The notes: a model not told the origin generated them from the sequence alone. A stretch of DNA of 64,000 bases from CAUSWF01 sp963535465 (GCA_963535465.1 CAUSWF010000002.1:1-64000), one strand, 5' to 3'; counted from the stretch's first letter, positions 38,099 to 51,500 are shown. Numbers and translations are program-made.

Positions 38099-39019
38099 TT
38101 ATTTTGTCTATCCCTGAGTTGGAGATACGATAGACTATGAAACTGGTATATGTGTTTGTAATCTAGGATCGCTTGCGTTTTCCATTACAATTTGAACCAA
38201 CTCATTAACAATCTCTAAACATACGTAATCTGGAAATTCTAATAACTAAGAAGTATCATCCACAAGATCTAATTCATCTTGAGATAATATTATATTTTGA
38301 GGAGTTTTTAAATAATCTACATAAACGGCATTTAATTTAACTCTATTATCTTTACCATATCTTAATTCCATTCTTACATTAGAAGGATTACCATAACGTA
38401 ATTTATTATTTCTTCTTACATTATCGTATGTTGTATCTTTACCTTCAAATAATGTGTTTAATAAATCTGTTCCTCTATAATCCTATTTTACTTCATTAGT
38501 AGGAATAGCAGTACTATTTATAGAAGAAGAATTAGAATTACTAATTTCTTTATCTGAAGTATTTATGTGATTAAAATAATAGTAAGGTCTTTTATATGTA
38601 GGTTTCATATAATAATTATTCATTATTTCTCCCCACATATCAGCAGTTAATCTATTAGCTTTATAATGTAAATATTTTCCTTCTTTATCACATTTATTTA
38701 ATGGTTTTAAAACCTAAAATTCGCAAATACAATTTAATAAATGAAAATAATCTCTAGGCAAATCTACCTATATAAGATCATTATATAATTCATCTTTATT
38801 AGTATTTAAATTCGGAACTATTGGAATTTTAACAGTAGATTTTAAAACTCTTAAATCGTCTGTAGTCTATTGATTAATATCGTATATATTATATCTTTTA
38901 TTAATATACTTATATACTGCGACATTAGACCAATAATTAAAATCCTCTAAAAGGATAGCAGGCGCATTTACTTTGTTTAACTCTGTTAAAAGCGCCAACC
39001 AAAGTTGCCTAGCTGTCAT
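38099..39019 (-). CDS. Putative head-tail connector or head completion protein
   Basis: The 306-residue product begins MTARQLWLALLTELNKVNAP, a helical start seen in connector-type proteins, and continues with a mixed fold (IVPNLNTNKDELYNDLIQVD; NKLRYGNPSNVRMELRYGK). In-frame TAG codons are present, with two close to the C-terminus (SQSIVSPTQGQTK). It is set tightly between two virion genes. The crAss gene order and the podovirus-like size suggest a connector or portal-proximal protein. There is no motif that decides this. Confidence 0.5.
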
Positions 39020-39025
39020 ATATTA

Positions 39026-39877
39026 TTATTTTTTGTCTTCTTTATTATCCTCCTGTTCATATAAATGAGGATATGTGTCTTTACGAATTAATTCAAGAAC
39101 ACGTTGATTTTTAGGTTGTTTCATCCAACTAATAGCTGCTTTGTCTGAAGCACCCAAGATAGTAGTATCATATGTATACACCCTATCTTTTACTCTGATT
39201 ACTTCATTATCAACAGCATCAATAAGTAAAAGTCTAAGTTGAGTATCTGAACCTGTGTATATATCTATAATTTTATCTGGATCTTTTTCTGCAGTTTTAA
39301 TTAAGAAATCTTCTACATCAGAAGCTGCAGCATTATGCATTCTCTTACCAAGTAATTTAGCTTTTGTAATTAATCCAGTAAGACCTTGTTCCTCTTCTAA
39401 TATAAAATTAATTGCTTTATGAATAAGTTTCTTTCTAGATACTCTAGCTGTAGCAATAGCACCTGGCTTATATACATAAAGTTCAGCTACACCATAACGA
39501 GGTCTGCGAGAAGATCTATCTAAAGTACCATCAATCAGTGAATCTCCCCTACTATCTTTAGCAAATCTACTAGGAGCAATAAGAGGACTATTTTTAATAG
39601 CTTCCCATTCATTTCTTTGATATTCATCTTCAAGATTAAATACAGTTCCATCTTCTACAGTAAATGTTTCATCTTCTTTAATAAAATATTTACCGCTGTT
39701 TCTATCTGCATCTGAGAGAATCATATCACCATTAGAATCCACTCGTCTTACACAGTCTGGATACCTACCTGTTTTAGGATCTTTACTTGGTTGGATAAAA
39801 TATTTCATTCCTACTTTACCCCATACACTACGGAGAATAATTATTTCTCTTGATGGGTCTACATTTTCGTTGTTCAT
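39026..39877 (-). CDS. Conserved virion-cluster protein downstream of the capsid gene
   Basis: The 283-residue product has no TAG codon, like its highly expressed neighbours. The N-terminal half is beta-type and polar (REIIILRSVWGKVGMKYFIQ, then a region on PDCVRRVDSNGDM). The C-terminal half is helical with many charged residues (ARVSRKKLIHKAINFILEEE). It lies after the capsid terminator hairpin, with its own start, and 7 bases before the next gene. Crass-like phages have a conserved gene here; its exact role is not something I can name with certainty. Head completion or a minor capsid role fits the position. Confidence 0.65.
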   Translation of the reverse strand: MNNENVDPSREIIILRSVWGKVGMKYFIQPSKDPKTGRYPDCVRRVDSNGDMILSDADRNSGKYFIKEDETFTVEDGTVFNLEDEYQRNEWEAIKNSPLIAPSRFAKDSRGDSLIDGTLDRSSRRPRYGVAELYVYKPGAIATARVSRKKLIHKAINFILEEEQGLTGLITKAKLLGKRMHNAAASDVEDFLIKTAEKDPDKIIDIYTGSDTQLRLLLIDAVDNEVIRVKDRVYTYDTTILGASDKAAISWMKQPKNQRVLELIRKDTYPHLYEQEDNKEDKK

Positions 39878-39909
39878 ATTAATTCATTAATTATTTTATA
39901 TTAAAAATA

Positions 39910-39937
39910 TGTAGAGAAGGTATAAAGCTTCTCTACA
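39910..39937 (-). terminator. Hairpin terminator after the major capsid gene
   Basis: TGTAGAGAAG pairs with CTTCTCTACA around an 8-base loop. Read on the minus strand, the stem is followed by ATATTTTTAATAT. It lies in the 97-base gap after the capsid stop. It may partly stop transcripts so that capsid RNA exceeds that of downstream genes. Confidence 0.75.
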
Positions 39938-39974
39938 TTATCTTATATTTAAAAATTATCTTATATATTTATTA

Positions 39975-41396
39975 TTATTGTTCACGCAAGATAAAACTAC
40001 GATAAGGATTAAATACTCCAATACCTGAATAACCCCAGTTAATTATCTTTGATCCTGCTACTGGACTAGAAACTTCGCCTGAACTCAAACCGTCAAGTCC
40101 ACCAACACCTACAAAACGGTTATTAATAAAGTCTCCGTTTTTCAAAGTAAACATCTGAATTGGGGGTTCACTGCCTGTAGAATCTGAAGTTAAATCAAGG
40201 CAAAGCATATATGCTTTATCCTAGCCGTATTCACGAGAGAATGTTTTATCAACTTTAAATGATACTTGGTTGCCCATAAATTCATAAGACTGGAATGTTG
40301 CACCTACATCAACATAACCATTAGCTGCCTTAGAATACATAAATGTACCATCTGTTTTATAATCTGCAAGGAAATGTCCAAGTACTTGATTAACCAACAT
40401 AAATCCTCTTTCATTAACAATAAACAAGAATTTATTACCTGTTGGATTATCAGCCTTCTCAACCATCATAGCTATTACAGTATTAAAAATACTAACAGAA
40501 AGTTTAGAGAAAGCATACTTACTAGCAAAACGTTCTACTTGTGGAATTAAACCATCACCAATAAGAATTTGACGTCCTGTATCTGGATCAACAATGGTAG
40601 ATTTTCCATTAACATCGACATTACACTTGTTAAACAACAAACCATTGTTACGTACGTATAAGAAATTTTCAAGAAGATCTTTCTCTTTTTTATTCATCTT
40701 ATATACTGATTCTGACAAAGAATCTTTAGATTTACCTTCAGCAATACTAACAAAAACATCTTCATGAGCTGCATAAAGAGCTGAATAGCTATCATCTACA
40801 CGGTGAGTAGTAATATAATTACGATGTTTTTCAATATTTGATTGATATTTTGTATAACCCTATTCATGTAATTCAGGCATAGCAACACTTTGGAAACGAG
40901 TAGTCATACCCGGCATACAAGCAGTAGTATCTAAAACTGAACTATAATCATTATCAATCAAACGACCTGTAACTTCCCAATAATCGTCAGCCTTACGTAC
41001 AGGTTCATACAATACAATTACTTGCTATTCAGAAGCTTCAATCTTAAAAATATCATACTTTTCGTAGTAACGTTCCTTGAAAGCAAATGTAATTTCACTG
41101 CCATTTTCACCTGTATCAGTAGGTTCAGCAGCAAATTCTACACGCTTAATGTAGTTTGTTTCGCATTCCCATTCAAAATAGAGAGAATCAATAGATTGAT
41201 ACTTATTACTTGACTTAGAACTCTGATAAAAAATATTTCTAAGAGATTCTGTCAAATAAGATGCAGTCAAATGTGGATATAAACGAGAAACTACACCGAG
41301 TTTATGAGGCTTTGAACCTAAGAACTTATAAAAATCTTCGTATGTTCTTGTTTCGCCCATTGTAGGACGATTAGTTGTAAATTGTGCAATTAACAT
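39975..41396 (-). CDS. Major capsid protein, crAss-like
   Basis: The 473-residue product forms the icosahedral shell (HK97 fold in this group). It starts MLIAQFTTNRPTMGETRTYE, and its size matches crAss-like capsid proteins of about 490 residues. It is flanked by the scaffold gene and by conserved virion genes. Base composition differs from its neighbours: more C-containing codons and only three TAG codons (after ASE, within HEQGY and within YGQDK) among about 20 glutamines. This suggests selection for efficient translation of the most abundant protein. A hairpin terminator follows the stop. The call rests on length, context and codon use. Confidence 0.8.
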
Positions 41397-41420
41397 TATT
41401 AAATAAACTTTTTTATATTA

Positions 41421-42497
41421 TTAATCTAAGTCGTTAATACTTAAAATTTTATTTGAATCCTTTTTAATATAAGGTTTTGTAGTAACGACACGCGTTTTAG
41501 ATTCTTTCTTCTTATTAGCATCTTCTAAACCTTTTTTATAAGAAGATTCTCTAACGCTAGCAATCTCATTTTTAAAATATTCAGTTATGCTATCTATAGC
41601 ATCTGCTCCCTTCAAAGCGAACCACGCAACTTTGACAAGTGTTTCTGGATCATTTAAAGCTTTGCCTAAATTACTTACTCCAGAAGCATCCTAGCCTAAA
41701 ATAAATTGAGCTAGTTCATACTTATCATCATTATCTAGTTCTAGATCTATTCCATTAACATTGTCTAAAGAATCGATAGTATTAGCAATATTAGTAGCAA
41801 ACTCATTATATTGTTGCTATTGCTCTTCATCCATTATAGCTTGATTTTGAGCATTTTCTTCTTCTTCATATTGCTTATATTCTTCCCTAATGCCCTTAAC
41901 TTGTTTCTAATATAACTCTTCATTAGATTTAGCTTGTTCTAAAGCTGTGTCTAATTGTTCTTGAGTAATATCAGGAATACGATTTTTTAAATCTATAATA
42001 AATAGGTCATCATCTGTTAAATTATCTACCTTATACATAGGCTGCATAGAATTTGCATATTCCTACATACCTTGATTTTTAATATAAGATATAAAATCAT
42101 CAACAGTCATACCATTATCTTTTAATTCTTGAGCTAAACTTAAAATATCCTAATCTAAATCTAATTTATTTGAAGATGTAGAATCTTGTGGTTTAGAATT
42201 ATTTTCTTCTTTATGGCTAATAATAGCTATTTGTTCATCTAAAGACAAATTATTCCAATCTAAATTCTCAATACTTCCATCTTCATTTTCAAACTTAATT
42301 TTACTAGGATCTTCTATGCCCTATCTTTTAAGTAATTCTGTTACAACATCTGTTTCTTTCGCATGAGGTTCTTGATTATCATCTGCATTATCGTTATCAG
42401 GGTCCTAAGGGTTATTAGGTTCTGGTTCGGTTGCAGCATTATTAGGATTATTCAAGAAATCATCATCAAAGTCTAAATCATCAATTCCTATTGCCAT
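41421..42497 (-). CDS. Putative scaffolding protein
   Basis: The 358-residue product has a very acidic, Asp/Asn-rich N-terminus (residues 1-50, beginning MAIGIDDLDFDDDFLNNPNN), a long helical middle that should coil (about 150-230, with EEYKQYEEEENAQNQ), and a basic C-terminus ending KKDSNKILSINDLD. Size, acidity, coiled-coil content and position directly before the major capsid gene are those of a phage scaffold. No protease motif is visible. TAG glutamines are frequent, in contrast to the capsid gene next door. It ends 24 bases before that gene. Confidence 0.65.
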
Positions 42498-42516
42498 ATT
42501 ATTATTATTTTAATTA

Positions 42517-42569
42517 TTCTTAGCAAAGATATTATAAAATATTAACTATTCCAATATTTTTGCTAAGAA
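42517..42569 (-). terminator. Hairpin between the small helical gene and the scaffold gene
   Basis: TTCTTAGCAAAGATATT at 42517-42533 pairs with AATATTTTTGCTAAGAA at 42553-42569 with one G-U-type mismatch, giving a 17-bp stem and a 19-base A/T-rich loop. It falls in the gap after the 104-residue gene and before the scaffold gene. The T-run is not strong, so it could be an RNA-processing stem instead of a terminator. Confidence 0.6.
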
Positions 42570-42577
42570 ATAATTTA

Positions 42578-42892
42578 TTACTTAAGATTTTTAATTTCTA
42601 AAGCTAAATCTACTAAAAATAAAGGAATTTCATTTTTACTATCAAGTTTATTAATAGTATCCTTTAATATTTTAATTTTATCTGAATTTAAATTAAATTC
42701 TTTTTCATAATCTTTATCTGGATCCCAGTAAATATTATTAGAATTATCTATTCTATAATTAATTACTTTCTTTTCTTCATCTGAAAGTTTTAATTGCTTT
42801 ACTAACTCCATTATTTCTACCATATCTAAAAGATTACCTTTATTAGGTAGAATTTGTAAAAGCATAAGTCTATTTTTTATGTTTAATTTCAT
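42578..42892 (-). CDS. Small helical protein, unknown function
   Basis: The 104-residue product has no TAG codon. It is charged and helical (VEIMELVKQLKLSDEEKKVI; LDSKNEIPLFLVDLALEIKN). An in-frame ATG exists 39 bases upstream, but it lies within the fiber gene, so I prefer MKLNIKNRL as the start, two bases after the fiber stop. A strong hairpin follows the stop, closing this group. Possibly a fiber chaperone, by position; nothing in the sequence shows it. Confidence 0.65.
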   Translation of the reverse strand: MKLNIKNRLMLLQILPNKGNLLDMVEIMELVKQLKLSDEEKKVINYRIDNSNNIYWDPDKDYEKEFNLNSDKIKILKDTINKLDSKNEIPLFLVDLALEIKNLK

Positions 42893-42893
42893 A

Positions 42894-45476
42894 TTATAAA
42901 TATTTAGCTGTCCACACAATTTTACCATCATGTAAAATTGAAGTTAAAATAATTAAAACAGTCTAACCTTTTTCTAAATAAACAAAATTCTTATAAAAGT
43001 CATTATTTAAAATAATAGTATCTGTCTACGTCATACTTACATCTTGCATACTCTCGTTTGAAAACGAAGTAAACTTACTATTATTACAGTTAATTTCTAA
43101 TCTTGTTGTATTATTTGTACTTACATTAGAAATTATATAAGTTAATCCTAAATCACACTATTCTACTTTTGGTAAATATACATCCCAATTTCCATTACCT
43201 TTAAATAAAACATAATTATGTAATTTATCTAAAGTTTCATCATCATTTTCAATTGTATGTGTTGCTAGTCTTAATCCTGCTATAGTTCCTCCTAATATAG
43301 AAATAGCTTTATTATCTTCTATAGAATTTCTTATGTCTATTACTAAACCTGATTTAGACTAACTATATTTTAAATTATCTTCTAATCTTAATAAATAAGA
43401 TCTTGTAAGAGGGTCAAACTAGGTTCCTATATAAGTAATTCTATGCTAATAATCTTCATTACCATTTAATAATATTTTTGGTCTATTTTCTAAAATTTTA
43501 TTAAATGCCAATAAAGAAGAATCTAAATATAAACTAGCAGGACTATTATTATCTTTAGTTCCAAGATAACCATTATTAATTTGAATTCCAGCAATTTTAC
43601 CTTTTTTTGCATTTATTTCGCCTGTAAATACTACATTTCCAGAAGTATCCCAAGTAATATTATTTCCGGCTAAATGTCCAGATCCATCTTCATTTAATGC
43701 CCAAGCAGAAACACCATTAATCTTTTCTTTACTTTCTAGTTTAAGAGCTTTTATTAAATCAGCACTAATATAACCATCTTTAAATAAAGCAGCCTATTTA
43801 GTATTACCAGAAGAATCTATGGTATTTATCTAAATCTAATTTGCATTTAATATTATACCATTATTTCCAGGACTTATTTCTTTAATTTCTAATCCAGCAT
43901 TTTTAAAACTTAATAATATACCTTCTCTAGTAAAATCTACAACAGATACTCCATTATTTAAATGAAACTCACCTGTAAGAAATACATCTTGTCCGTATAG
44001 TCCCCAACCTTTAATTTTAGATTTACCATTATTATCTAAATAGAAATTATCCCATTGACCATCAAGTTTTCCTAATCTTACTTTAACAGGTTTTATATAT
44101 GTATATAAATATTTTCCATCTTTCTACTAAACTGTTCCGTCCAAATTAAATAATGGTGTTTTATAAGGTTCTGCATAATCTGGAGTATTAGCCCCACTTA
44201 TTACTAAGGAATAAGGAGAATTGTCTTCTATAGATGTTATATAATAAGATCCCTATCGTTTAGTATTACTAATATTACCATACTAAACAAGAGTATCTTC
44301 AGGCTATAATGATAAAGAAGAATCTGACTAAACTAAACATACTTGACCTTTACCAGTTCCCCATAATACTTGTAATACAATTAAATTATAGCTACTTACA
44401 TTAATGCCATTCATTTTCTAACATCTAAGTAAATCTCCTACAGAAAATACAGGCTCATCTACCTCTATTACAAATAAATTATTATTAAAATATAACTAAT
44501 ATTTTTTAAAATATTCATCATATATATTTATTACTTTGTATTTTCCTGTATTTTCATAATCGGAATTACATTTAGTAATAGTAGCATTTAAACTATCTAT
44601 TATATATTTATTATTTTCTTTATCAGGAAGTGGAAATATTCCATATTTAGTTTTTAGATAATTACCATTATATATAGATCTACCTAAAAGATACTGTCCT
44701 TTTTGTATTGAAAAATTATTATTATTTATCTAAGATTCTACTAAGAAAACATTTTTTATTTTTGTAGAATTAGTTACCCATAAAGAACCATTAGTTGCAC
44801 TAATTTTATTTACTACTAATTCAAATACTTTTAAAATTTTTCTTACAACTAAATTATCTATAGTTAATGTATTGGTTTCAGAATCTAATTGCCAACCAAA
44901 ACCCTAAAATCCAGACTAATAATTCGGAGAACCTATAACATCATCTACAATAATTTTTTTCTTAAATAATTGAGGTTTATGATATTCCCATTTTCCAGTA
45001 ATTGTCTCGTTTTCATTTTTCTATGTAAAATCTGTTGATTTATAACCTTCTAAATATTCAGAATTTAAATTATTAATTAACTAATTAGAATTTATTTTTA
45101 GAGGAGTATCTTCTGAATCTAAATAAAGAGTTCCAGACATTACATCCCCAGTTTTCTTTACATAATTACCTTCATGTCCTTGAGCCTCAACTATCGGAAT
45201 AAGCTAACCATTAACTCCTAAATATAAAGTCTAATTAACACTATTAAATACTAACTATCCCTCTGATTCATATTTAATATTTGGATTATCTGAAATAATA
45301 ACTTTAGAAGTATCAATATTAGCAAGTTCTTTTATAATATCTGAAAGTAACTTAATACTTTTTCCTGACTAAATATATACTTTTCCTAAAGATTGTAATA
45401 CTAAATCAGCACTTGGAGTTCCTACTAATACTTTATTTCCTCCAAATAATTTTTCTGTTTTTATTAAATTATCCAT
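42894..45476 (-). CDS. Tail fiber protein with pectinesterase-free, repeat-type fiber architecture
   Basis: The 860-residue product is broken into pieces shorter than 60 residues under the standard code, because TAG glutamines are dense, yet it reads straight through under code 15. Near residue 125 is the familiar fiber motif LKINSNQLINNLNSEYLEGY followed by KSTDF, as in the NSxxLxGxxxxDF elements of many phage fibers. Long beta-rich stretches with GINVSSYNLIVLQVLWGTG and NGIILNANQIQINTIDS follow, as expected for a trimeric fiber. No catalytic motif is visible. The stop is followed one base later by the next start. It lies just upstream of the scaffold and capsid genes; a head or tail fiber are both possible. 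Terminator hairpins lie upstream and one gene downstream. Confidence 0.72.
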
Positions 45477-45507
45477 AATGTAAATATATTATTTTATTTT
45501 AATAAAT

Positions 45508-45538
45508 AAAAGTAAGTAGAACTGTTCTACTTACTTTT
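45508..45538 (-). terminator. Perfect 14-bp hairpin terminator after the giant fiber upstream gene
   Basis: AAAAGTAAGTAGAA pairs perfectly with TTCTACTTACTTTT around a 3-base loop, with A- and T-rich flanks on both sides. It sits between the 860-residue fiber start and the giant fiber stop. In the minus-strand direction it lies after the giant fiber, and the stem ends in T-rich sequence. Symmetric A/T arms mean it could also work in the other direction. Confidence 0.8.
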
Positions 45539-45548
45539 AATATATATA

Positions 45549-48500
45549 TTAGTTAAAAATAATATTCTAAGTACCATAACTATAAAAATCTCTAGAAGTA
45601 GTTGGAACGTTTTTAATATATATAGCCTAATTATGATTATATTTAATTATATTTCTTAAATTAACTGTAGCAATAGGAAATATACAGCCCTAAGAACTTT
45701 TAGATATATTAATAATAGGATAATTATTAATAATCCAAGAATTAATAGGTTTAGAAGCAGGATTAATAAATAAATTACCACTAGCAGCCTGCATATAGGA
45801 ATTATTAAATAAACTATCACATTTAGTCTAAATTATACTCCAACCATCTTCCCCACAAGTATTGTTAGATATAAGTTTAGTATTAAACATCACATTAATA
45901 GGAATTTCGCCATAATTAAAATATTGTATAAATCCATATAAATTATTATTATCTGTATATAATGTAGGATAAATTTTAAATGACGTGTCTAATAATAAAT
46001 AATAATAATTAATTATTTCCTAGTTACTTGTATCTGAAATCTAATTATTAGGTATTCTATAAATAACTCCTATTAAATTATTTATATTACCCATGTTAAA
46101 AAAGTTTTCTGGAACAAATGAATATACTCTTTTCTTTTTAATGTTAGGATTATTATGTTTAAAAGTAAATTCTCCGTAGAATGTAGGTAAAATATTTAAA
46201 CCTACTAAACAACCAGTACTATCAGATGGTGCTTTTAATCCTTGTACTAAATTAGGTGGAAGAGATCCAATTAAATTAGAATCTTTAAACGTATTACATA
46301 TATTACACTCTTCTGTACACCCAGCAAAAAAATCTGGAGGAAGAATATACTATCCTAACTTTTCTCCCTAATTCCAACCTACTTTTAAAGTATTAATCCA
46401 TTGCTAATTATCTTTATTAGTATAATTTGTAGTTTCATAAATACATGTAGTAGGATGTAATATATCGTAATCATATTCATTAGGACTTAATGTTTTTAGT
46501 ATAGTAGAATTAACTTTTTCATAATATTCAGTATCAGTTAAATCATTTCCATCTAATGTTTGTAATACAGAATTGGATAAATTGAAAGACTAATAATTAT
46601 AAGTATTTTCCTTAAATTGTACAGATTCGAAAGTCTACTTAAGATTATTAATTACTTTATCATAAGTGTAAGTAATTAAATTTATTTTAGTATGAGAATT
46701 AGATTTTATTCCACTACCATCAATAGCTACTTTATATACAGGAGTTATAACTTTTTTACGTTTATTAAAGAAATTATATTTAGGTACTTTTAATATTTTA
46801 CAGCTATGAAAAGCACCATACCAATTTACTGCTCTAGGGAAATATATAGGATAATTATCAATATCCATATATTCAGTATCTAAGTTAATTAACTAACTAT
46901 TAGTTTCTACACCAGTTATATCATTTATAATTCTTAAATTTAAGAAAGTAAAATAAAAAGATTGTATGTTATTTAATACTACAGGAATAGATGCATTATT
47001 TCCAACTAAGTAAGTTCTTGTAAATAAGTAACTTATACTGTAAGGTAAATTTCTATTCTAAGAAATATATGTCCATATTTTATCCCAATTCTACTTAGTT
47101 ATATATTTAGTAGTTCCATTAAAAGCATCTCCTATATCCTCCTAATTACTACAATTAGTTAAATAATATTCCCAATTTAATAATTCAAACATATCTATTA
47201 ACGTATTAGTATAAATATTTACTAAAGATCCTGATACACTATTTAACTATAGTTTCTTAAGTTTAAGATTTTTATAGTCATCTATTTTTATAGATATAAA
47301 ACTTCTAAATAAACTTCTTAGATTAGACCAATTAGGAGAATCAAATAAATTATTATAATTAGGATAAATATTATTTACAGAGTCATAGAATATATTAAAA
47401 TTAGAAATAGACTATATGTTTGAAGAGTTAACATCAGAATTATTAAATAGTTCCACAACATTAGGATTTTCTACAGTCTAATTGCTCGTATTAACTATTT
47501 TAATAGTTCTATACATCGGATAAATGTAAAATAGATTCAAAGAATTAATTTTTAATAATATATCATTAAGACCTGTATGTTCCAATACTCTAATGTATTT
47601 ATTAGATTCGGAACTATTCTAATTATCGGGTCCAAAGAAACCATTCATATCTACAATACCGTCTCCAAAATCTTTAAACATATCTTTATTAATCATATCA
47701 TATTGGGTTTTAGCAAAAACTCCAACAGCTGATTTAACTTTTTTAAACCTGTTTAATTTTATTCCAGTACCATAACTTACAGGCGTTAAAGTAGTATTAA
47801 TATTCTTCTAACCATAAAATAAATAATTTATATTAGTTACATGTTCTAAGTTTTCTGCATATTGTATGAACTGCTAAACAGATTCCATATCAAATGTACC
47901 TGTACCTATTTCATTACTAAACATGCTAGAAATATTTGTACAATTATTATCTATACTAATAATAAAATTCTCTATATCAGACAATTTGTAGGGAGTATTT
48001 TTAAATGTATCAGGACCTGTTATAATTATTTTTATATGATAATCTCCGTCTATATGCGTAAGATTAGTATTTTCAAAAGCAGAAGGATATAATTTTAAAT
48101 CGTGACTTATAGATAAAGTAATAAATACTTTAGTATTCTACATCGAAAACCATTCTAAAGCTTTACATTTACTAAGATCAAGATCTTGCCTTAGAAGACT
48201 TGTATAAGAGGTACCACAATTAGTAATCTTTAAATCCTATAAGATAGTATTATCCTAACCTTTATCAACACACTAGAAAGTTTTTAATTTAGGACAATTA
48301 TCTACATATATTTTTCTAAAACCATAAGCATTAAGTTCTTCTAGTAAATAATTATTATTAATAATTAAATCTTGCCCATTTCCATATATTGTTAATTTTT
48401 TACATTGTAAATTATTTAGAATAGGATTACCTAATACCTTATTCAAAAACACTTCTCCAGCAAATGTAGAATTAGATAAATCTAAAACTTGTAATTTAGA

Positions 48501-51500
48501 ATTAGCAATACTTAAAGATATAGATTTCATATCTTTACCATAGAATTTCTCTAAAGGAACATTTTGAATAGATACATTTCCCATTTTACTTGTAGATAAA
48601 TTTATAGTTTTGACAATAGGGAAATTACGATTATTTATTTGAGCATCATTAGTACAATTCTACGCATTACTAAATATTATTTCTTCACAAGCAGGCAAAC
48701 TTATCTAATCTCCTATACAGTTAGATCCAGATAATATGGCTTTATCAAAATTAAAATTCTTTAAATTAAAAGAGTTAATGTATATATTAGTACTTCCTAT
48801 ATAGAATGGGGCTAAATTAGAAATATAAGTCCATCTATCTGAACCTCCTAATCTCATATTCTATGCTCCAGAAGGATCAAATTTAATACTATATGTTTTA
48901 GTAGAATCTTCTAAATAGTATCTAGAAACACTTGCATCTTTTGCAACTACTAAGAAAGATTGATCTAAAGCTTTAATTGAAATATCAATAGTATTACTGT
49001 ATTTTCTATCTTCTCCTTTACTAAATATATCTTTATAAATAATAATATCAGGATTATTTACTGGTATTTCCTAAGAATCTAATTCTGTTTCATATACTTC
49101 TGTACCAGAAATTTTAAGACTTTCCCAACTAGATGTAGCCTTATTATATCTCTGTATAAGTCTGTGAGAAGGGGATGTTGAAGCTAATCCCATGTATACA
49201 TCAAGTATATGCAGTCTACTGTTAAGCCAGTCTTTTACTTTATAAACACCAGGTCCCTAAAAAGATCCTATATCACTTATATAATTAACATGATTAGCTT
49301 CTTTAGGTAAATATTTAGCTCTATAGTTAAAATTAAGTAATTCTGGACCTATAGTATTCAACCTCTTAGAAAAATAATTATCTATAAAGTAATCAGCATT
49401 TTTAAGACACCCTTTATGTAATTTAGGATCAACTATATCACTTCTAAACTATGCCCATAACTTCAATGGAAAAGTTGTAACAGATCCTTCATCGAGTACT
49501 ATTGATGCGTATTTAGCTATAGCAAATAAATAACTTGAAGGTACATCAAAGAATGAAACAGTACTAACAATACCTTTAGGTTGGAAATCTCTTTGTACTG
49601 TAGCATCAATTAATTCAGTAGATTCTGTAAGAATAGTCCAATAATCAGAATATGCAAAATATCCTACTTTTTTACCATCATTATCTTTACCTAAAGCTGT
49701 ATCCATATCATAAAATGCAATATAATAAGTTTTACCCCCATTCCATGATTTTACATTTAAGTTTTTCTAAACAGAATCAAGCATACCAAAAGCCATACAT
49801 ATTACATAATATTCAATTAAGCTTTGGTAATCTACATAAGCAGGAATACCCTAATCGATATTACCAGCAACACAATGTAATAAATCTTCTTTAGTTGCTT
49901 CATTAATACGCTCTTTTTCAGTATAAACTATTTTATTTAAAATAGGATCTACCTTACGTGTATATTGTTGTCTATAATCGGGAACCTAATTAATTGATTT
50001 ATATTTATCAGCTTCTATATGTGTAGTATCATATACAGAAGCATTATACTTATCTTCTTGCTTTCCGAAGTTTTTACCCATCTAAGTAAAAGCATATCCT
50101 CCAGCTAATGATACTCTTTTAGTAAATTCTGATAATTTTTCTATATCATTTGTATGAGAAATACTTGTATCATTAGATACAAAATCATCATACATACCTT
50201 TATCTGCATCATTATATCCAGAAAGTATCAGTTTATCAAATTGTGAAAAATCCCAATAAGGATCGTTATCCTATACCTCAGCAACATTTAATCCATCAAC
50301 AAATTTATTATTTAAATCTTTATTTATTTTATATATGCCAAAACCATTTTTTAAACCTATAGTTTTTAGATTATCAGTAGATTTATAACCTAAATTATAA
50401 TAAGATTTACGACCTAAGTTAAAATTATAAACACCTAAATAATATACATGAGTACTAACTTCTTGAGATATTGGATCTCTATAATTAGTCTAAACAAATA
50501 AAAGACAAGCAAAACCTGTTAAACAGTTTTTTACATAATTTTTATACTTACCATTATCTCCTGTTTTAAATTTAACAGTATGGTCATTAACAAAAGCACC
50601 AATAGCATTATTATTACAATGAGAAGAATCTACTTTATCTGCTTTTAAAGTAAAAGAAGTTTCTGGTAAAAATGTATTATGAATATCTTTATCCTCATAA
50701 TTAGGTGTACTTTCATTTATAAAATTAGGAGTATAAATATAAGTCTCACTACTATCTGAAGTAGTACTTTCTACACCTAATTCTAAGTTTTTAGCAAAGT
50801 TCTACTTTGTAGAAGATCCTTGTACAGTAATAGTAAATTTACCTCCGTCTATAGTATATTCCTATAATCCTGATTTATTTTGGCTATAGAATACTGTAAC
50901 ATCCATAGAACCAGAAGATTCTTCTTGATTGTATTTTTTCTAATACCACTTTAAGAAATTTTGTACACCTTCGCCTTGTTGGAAATTTTTAATATCCTAT
51001 ACTTTTAATAAAAGAATTGGACTTTCAGCTACCTAAGCTAAATTTTTTACAGCAGTAATATCTATTTCAATCATTTTATTATTATCGCCAGAATCTAGTT
51101 TAAATTTATTATGTATAGTATTATGTACTGCTATCATATCATTAAAATTAGGAACTAAATCCTATTTATTAAATTTAGATACCCATGTGTAAAAATATTC
51201 AGCAACGTCTGAATCAGATATTAAATCTTTTTCTTGAGTAGTATTAAATTGTAATAGATCTAAGAAATTACAATTATATGTAGAATTATTAAATACTAAT
51301 TTACTATAAGTAGGATTAGCATTTATTATTGTAGTGTTTTCTAATTTACCATCAATATAAACAAGTAATTCAAAATATCTAGTATTACTTCCAGGTGCTG
51401 TATAGTAATATTTCTTATGTATTGTTAGTAAATGGTAGTTAGTTAGTTTATTTCCACCTAAAACATCGCATGCAGGAAAATAAATATCAAGAGTGGTAGA

